A stretch of 64,000 nucleotides of DNA from Pseudomonas izuensis (GTDB taxonomy: Bacteria > Pseudomonadota > Gammaproteobacteria > Pseudomonadales > Pseudomonadaceae): the NCBI RefSeq assembly GCF_009861505.1, contig NZ_WTFT01000050.1, positions 1 through 64,000 on the forward strand. Direction: 5' to 3'. Under the pieces are notes generated by a model. That model did no database searches. It was not told the DNA's origin and worked only from the letters and a program-made list of their open reading frames with translations. Within the stretch, counting starts at the first letter, position 1. Each line of letters starts with the position of its first letter. The position numbers and the translations under genes are program-made. Below, in pieces: positions 60,889-64,000 of the stretch.

Positions 60889-61624
60889 TTAACGCGTCTC
60901 CAAAATCTGCAGCACCAAATTGACGGCATGGCTGCCAGGCGTTCCGGGGCGTGTCTGTAATGCCCAGGTACCCATGGCAGGATCGCCATGTCCGAATCTT
61001 CGCAATTTATCGCAACTTCGACGGACGCTACCTGCCGGGCCTATGAGCCATATGAACTCATTTCAGCGCGCGGGAGGCAATTCGACTTATGGTCGATACA
61101 TCCGTTTGTGCAACCAAATCCGTAGCGGACAGGCTTCAGGCTCCGGTGTTCGAGGAATACTCGGTCCTGTGTCGTCGGGCTGTTGTAGACGCTAATGGTG
61201 CATGTTCAGACGCAAAACTATTCATTTGCTCGCCACACTCTTGTGAAGTTGTGAAAACCCGTTTTTTTCACGCTCTTTTGAAGACGTGAACCTCAAAAAG
61301 GGCTGTCCCAGCCTGGCACCGTGCCCGGATGGATTGCCGCCATGGGATACAGGGCAGGCAAAACGGGCAAACAGCTCAGTGACCGAGCGTAATGACAGCT
61401 CTGCAGATTCGCGAAAAGTGGAGGTTTTGCTCAACAAAACAGCAAGCGCGCCAGCTTCACTCGATCTGTGTGGGCGGCTCTCTGTGGGCGGTGCGGGGTG
61501 TCAATACAAGCGCATTGACGATGCTGCGAGGCCCGATCAGGAGACGTCCTTATAATCGGGGGGAGATTGTATCTAAGAAACGCAGGGAAATGGTCGTGTT
61601 TAATGACTTTTATTAGGTGTTTGG
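60889..61624. other. Region without a recognisable gene
   Basis: 735 bp between mqo and a small minus-strand gene. Open frames here (up to about 90 codons) have no plausible start, motif or codon bias. It must contain the mqo promoter. I see no tRNA, hairpin terminator or REP unit in it. A CTTATAAT element at 61550-61557 resembles a -10 box on the plus strand, with no gene nearby to use it, so an unannotated small RNA is possible. Confidence 0.5.
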
Positions 61625-61864
61625 TCAGGTCGTCATCAGCTGTTGTGCGCGCGAGCGTGGCTGATGCTGCTGCGAAACAACGCGGGCACCGGCCGGCAGC
61701 GGCTGATTCAGCCAATTCAGGCAGATCTCTTCGATCTCGACCCAGCCATCGCCCATGGGCTGCAGGCTGCATTGCCTGAAGGCCTGGCAGTGGCCGTTGC
61801 GGTCGAGCAGGGCGAAGCAGCGGTGCAGCGGGCGTGGTGCGAACAGAGAGATCAGATGACGCAT
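61625..61864 (-). CDS. Small hypothetical protein
   Basis: A 79-residue protein (MRHLISLFAPRPLHRCFALLD start, cut here) rich in Arg, Gln and Trp, cytoplasmic. ATG 61864 is chosen because the stretch above it to 61939 looks non-coding. It contains two or three cysteines and a WVEIEEICLNWL helix. Similar small proteins exist in other pseudomonads to my recollection, but no function is known. Confidence 0.6.
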   Translation of the reverse strand: MRHLISLFAPRPLHRCFALLDRNGHCQAFRQCSLQPMGDGWVEIEEICLNWLNQPLPAGARVVSQQHQPRSRAQQLMTT

Positions 61865-62068
61865 GGTGACGTACCGTGTGAGTGACTGCCGAAAAGATTG
61901 CCTGCAGGCCATGACGTACACGTGTATGAGCGGTGACATCTGTGTGACAGGAACCGCATTGCCAAGGGTTTGTCAGAGATTTCATCAAACACTGTGCGGT
62001 GCTGGTTACCCGCAGTGGCGCACCGCTATACTGCCGGCCTGTTTGTGCCTGATTCTGGAGAGAAGAGC

Positions 62069-62653
62069 ATGTTGCAACGCCTGTTGTTCGGTTTGATCAC
62101 TGTGACCAGTTTGACGCTGGTTGGCTGCGCCCACAGCCCGCAACAACTGAACCCGGAACCCAAGCTGACGGCGCAACTGGCACCGGTAGGTCACGGTCAG
62201 CCGGTGGTGGTGCGCGTTGTAGACGGTCGTCCATCGCCAACCCTGGGTACCCGTGGTGGCCTGTATCCGGAGACCAGCGCGATTACCGTACAGGGCGCGC
62301 AGATCCTGCCGAAGCTGCAGGCCCAGGCTGAAGCAGCCGTGCGTCTGTTGGGCTTCACCCCGACAGCCAATGCGATGAACGCTCCACAATTGACGGTGAC
62401 CCTGGCCGAGCTGAAGTATCAGTCGCCTAAAGAAGGCATGTATGTGACCGAAGCGACCATCGGCGCGACATTCCGCTCCGATGTACAGAATGCCAACCGT
62501 CGCTACAGCGGTCGTTACGGCTCGTCCCTGGACCAGCGCTTCGGCATGGCGCCGAACCAGGAAACCAACACCAAGCTGGTCAGCGACGTATTGAGCGATG
62601 CGCTGACCCGTCTGTTCAAAGACCCGACCGTGGGTCAGATTCTCGGCGAATAA
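62069..62653 (+). CDS. YajG-family lipoprotein
   Basis: A 194-residue outer-membrane lipoprotein: lipobox LVGC (about residue 19), then the YajG-type body with VVVRVVDGRP, LGFTPT and LTVTLAELKYQ. ATG 62069 has GGAG eight bases upstream. Function unknown; family members are abundant envelope lipoproteins. Ends in a clear terminator. Confidence 0.88.
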   Translation: MLQRLLFGLITVTSLTLVGCAHSPQQLNPEPKLTAQLAPVGHGQPVVVRVVDGRPSPTLGTRGGLYPETSAITVQGAQILPKLQAQAEAAVRLLGFTPTANAMNAPQLTVTLAELKYQSPKEGMYVTEATIGATFRSDVQNANRRYSGRYGSSLDQRFGMAPNQETNTKLVSDVLSDALTRLFKDPTVGQILGE

Positions 62654-62669
62654 CCCTTCGCGAGATGCA

Positions 62670-62706
62670 AAAAAGCCCGGTGCCAGCAATGGCTCCGGGC
62701 TTTTTC
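62670..62706 (+). terminator. Terminator of the YajG-like gene
   Basis: AGCCCGG, one mismatch, GCC, loop, GGC, CCGGGCT, then TTTTT. Confidence 0.88.
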
Positions 62707-62718
62707 ATGTCTATTCAA

Positions 62719-62819
62719 CTGTAGGAGCGAGCCTGCTCGCGATGGTCGTTAACGATTACGCGGGGTATCTGATACCCCGTGGTGTTTTCAAGTCCATCGC
62801 GAGCAGGCTCGCTCCTACA
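62719..62819. repeat. REP doublet, CTGCTCGCGATGG type
   Basis: Inverted arms 62719-62745 and 62794-62819. A nested GGGGTATC-GATACCCC dyad at 62762-62777 sits in the loop. Confidence 0.85.
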
Positions 62820-62833
62820 AGGGGTCGTATGTA

Positions 62834-63040
62834 TCAGGCGGCTTCGCAGTAAAAATCCAGCACACTCACGCCCGTCAGCAAATCCGCTTCCGGCAAATCC
62901 GCGTGTTGATGACCGCCTAGCGCGCAATACACCAGCCAATGACGGTCCTGAACGTTGAAGGCGAGACTGTCGACGAGGATTTGTTGTTCGTCGCTGTGAT
63001 TGATCAGATAGAGGCGATCCTGGTTTTCGGCGTGGAGCAT
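62834..63040 (-). CDS. Small hypothetical protein
   Basis: A 68-residue acidic protein, MLHAENQDRLYLINHSDEQQ start, ending LDFYCEAA. AGGGA lies nine bases before ATG 63040. No signal peptide or membrane segment and no known domain. The next plus-strand gene is divergent. Confidence 0.6.
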   Translation of the reverse strand: MLHAENQDRLYLINHSDEQQILVDSLAFNVQDRHWLVYCALGGHQHADLPEADLLTGVSVLDFYCEAA

Positions 63041-63233
63041 GACGTAGTCCCTGTCGGTTTCGAGGGGCGACAGACTGGCGCATTCAGATGACGACGCCGT
63101 GACGCAGGACAGTCATTGGTCAATTGCTGCGTTTTTTGTCGGAAAGGGAGGGCATGCAGGGAAGCTTTCGGTAGAATCCGCGCCGCGGTCGTCGGTTCGG
63201 CGTCTGCCACACCTGTTTTGTCTGAGGCTAGTG

Positions 63234-63512
63234 ATGTCGCTGCATTTGATGACGCTGTTAACCGCCCATCCCGCCAAATTGATCAACCTGCTGGCCTTGT
63301 TCTTTGCCTTCCCGGGCGGCTGGTTGCTGCACGCGACCCGGCGTCGCGAACAACGCGCGATGGCCAGCCTCCAGGCGCAGCGCCAGAGCAGCCCCAGCGT
63401 AGAGCCCACACTGGATTGGGCGACCTTGCGCATGAACCGGTTTTTCTACCGCTTCGGCTTTGCCTGCCTCGGCTTGGCACTGCTCGTATCCTGGATCAGC
63501 ACGCGCGTCTGA
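63234..63512 (+). CDS. Small membrane protein of unknown function
   Basis: A 92-residue protein with two membrane helices (about 10-28 and 70-89), separated by a basic, Gln/Arg-rich cytoplasmic linker. ATG 63234 has GAGG eight bases upstream. No family recognised. Confidence 0.75.
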   Translation: MSLHLMTLLTAHPAKLINLLALFFAFPGGWLLHATRRREQRAMASLQAQRQSSPSVEPTLDWATLRMNRFFYRFGFACLGLALLVSWISTRV

Positions 63513-63520
63513 CGGTAGAC

Positions 63521-63612
63521 CTGTAGGAGCCGGCTTGCTGGCGATGACGGCGCATCAAGCAACATTGATTGCGCCTGACATACCGCTATCGCCAGCAAGC
63601 CGGCTCCTACAG
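63521..63612. repeat. REP doublet, GGCTTGCTGGCGATG type
   Basis: Inverted arms 63521-63546 and 63587-63612. Same third type as at 41858, with GGCTTGCTGGCGAT. Confidence 0.85.
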
Positions 63613-63632
63613 AGTCACTCGTGCATTTCAAA

Positions 63633-64000
63633 TTAAAGCGGCAGACCCGCCTTGACCCGATACTGATTGCGCACCGGCGTCGCATATTGCAGCACCAGGA
63701 ACGGGCGATGTTCTTCAGGGCAGGCGTCCAGGCGTTGCTGCCACTGCTCCTGGGCCTTGGCCAGTTCGTCGGCCGCGAACAGCTCGGCGGCGCTTGGCAC
63801 CTGCAATAGTGGGTCGGCGTCTTTCCACTGCGCGTAAGCCAGGTAATGCACCGGGAACAGGCGGTAGCCGCCAAGAATCTGCCTGTCCATCTCGACCGCC
63901 AATTGCTTGGTATCTTCGAACAGTTCAGTAATCGGCGCGGCAAAGTTCACGTGCACCCGACCTTTATAGCCGGTGATGCCCTTGGCGATGCTCACGTCGT
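63633..64000 (-). CDS. Glycerol acyltransferase-type protein, 3' part only
   Basis: The gene runs off the right edge; about 122 C-terminal codons are visible. DVSIAKGITGYKGRVHVNFA and PVHYLAYAQW match what I recall of a pseudomonad 1-acyl-glycerol-phosphate acyltransferase-like protein, in which this segment follows the PlsC domain. The catalytic HxxxxD motif would be outside the window. Confidence 0.65.
   Translation of the reverse strand, partial: DVSIAKGITGYKGRVHVNFAAPITELFEDTKQLAVEMDRQILGGYRLFPVHYLAYAQWKDADPLLQVPSAAELFAADELAKAQEQWQQRLDACPEEHRPFLVLQYATPVRNQYRVKAGLPL

Noticed and set aside
3716..63612. Repeated palindromes as a possible CRISPR array
   Set aside because: Units are single doublets scattered in intergenic gaps, without regular spacers or cas genes. 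They are REP elements.

Overview
This window reads as a chromosomal segment of a fluorescent Pseudomonas (P. fluorescens group). The evidence is the GC-rich codon use, the core gene order hemA-prfA-prmC-moeB-murI facing lolB-ispE-tRNA-Gln-prs-rplY-pth-ychF, the mksFEB condensin operon beside the cryptic psi subunit gene and rimI, and 14 intergenic REP doublets of the Pseudomonas types. I found no prophage, insertion sequence, integrase or CRISPR array. The species call and all family assignments come from reading the sequence, with no database search.

Layout. 1-3.7 kb: a lipid-transport operon with two half-size PqiA/LetA proteins and one six-domain MCE protein. 3.9-8.7 kb: mksF-mksE-mksB on the minus strand. 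8.9-13.4 kb: holD (psi) and rimI, an acidic protein, carbonic anhydrase, a SET-domain protein and a secreted protein of unknown function. 13.4-24 kb: atoE, an MFS carrier, a soluble PAS chemoreceptor, a flavin reductase-like protein, ddlA, a tandem Mop protein, an orphan HigA-type antitoxin with a vestige of its toxin gene, ggt and a DUF2817 peptidase-like protein. 24.2-30.9 kb: tRNA-Met, then a five-gene minus-strand operon (ABC ATPase, two permeases, binding protein, amidase) facing a LysR regulator with a strong palindrome in the gap. 31-34.7 kb: a membrane chemoreceptor and an Fsr-like efflux protein.

34.8-47.5 kb is core housekeeping: ychF, pth, rplY, prs, tRNA-Gln, ispE, lolB, a TPR lipoprotein, then hemA, prfA, prmC, moeB, murI and pagL. 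47.5-55.5 kb holds a probable light/redox-response cluster: an SDR enzyme, photolyase phr, a MerR-type LitR/CarH-like regulator that seems to have lost its B12 ligand motif, a DUF523-DUF1722 protein, bacterial renalase, a TIGR01777 epimerase and ferrochelatase. TGTACA half-sites 18 bp apart sit in the promoters of two of these transcription units and are the best candidate for a new regulatory code here. 55.6-64 kb: uraA-upp, hpt, small proteins, mqo, a 735-bp stretch without a recognisable gene, a YajG-like lipoprotein and the 3' part of an acyltransferase gene.

The strongest second-look items are the TGTACA regulon, the B12-less LitR-like regulator, the TTG start of the psi gene with a consensus DnaA box just upstream, the vestigial higB, the LysR operator and the near-identical pair of terminators at 20.8 and 24.1 kb.
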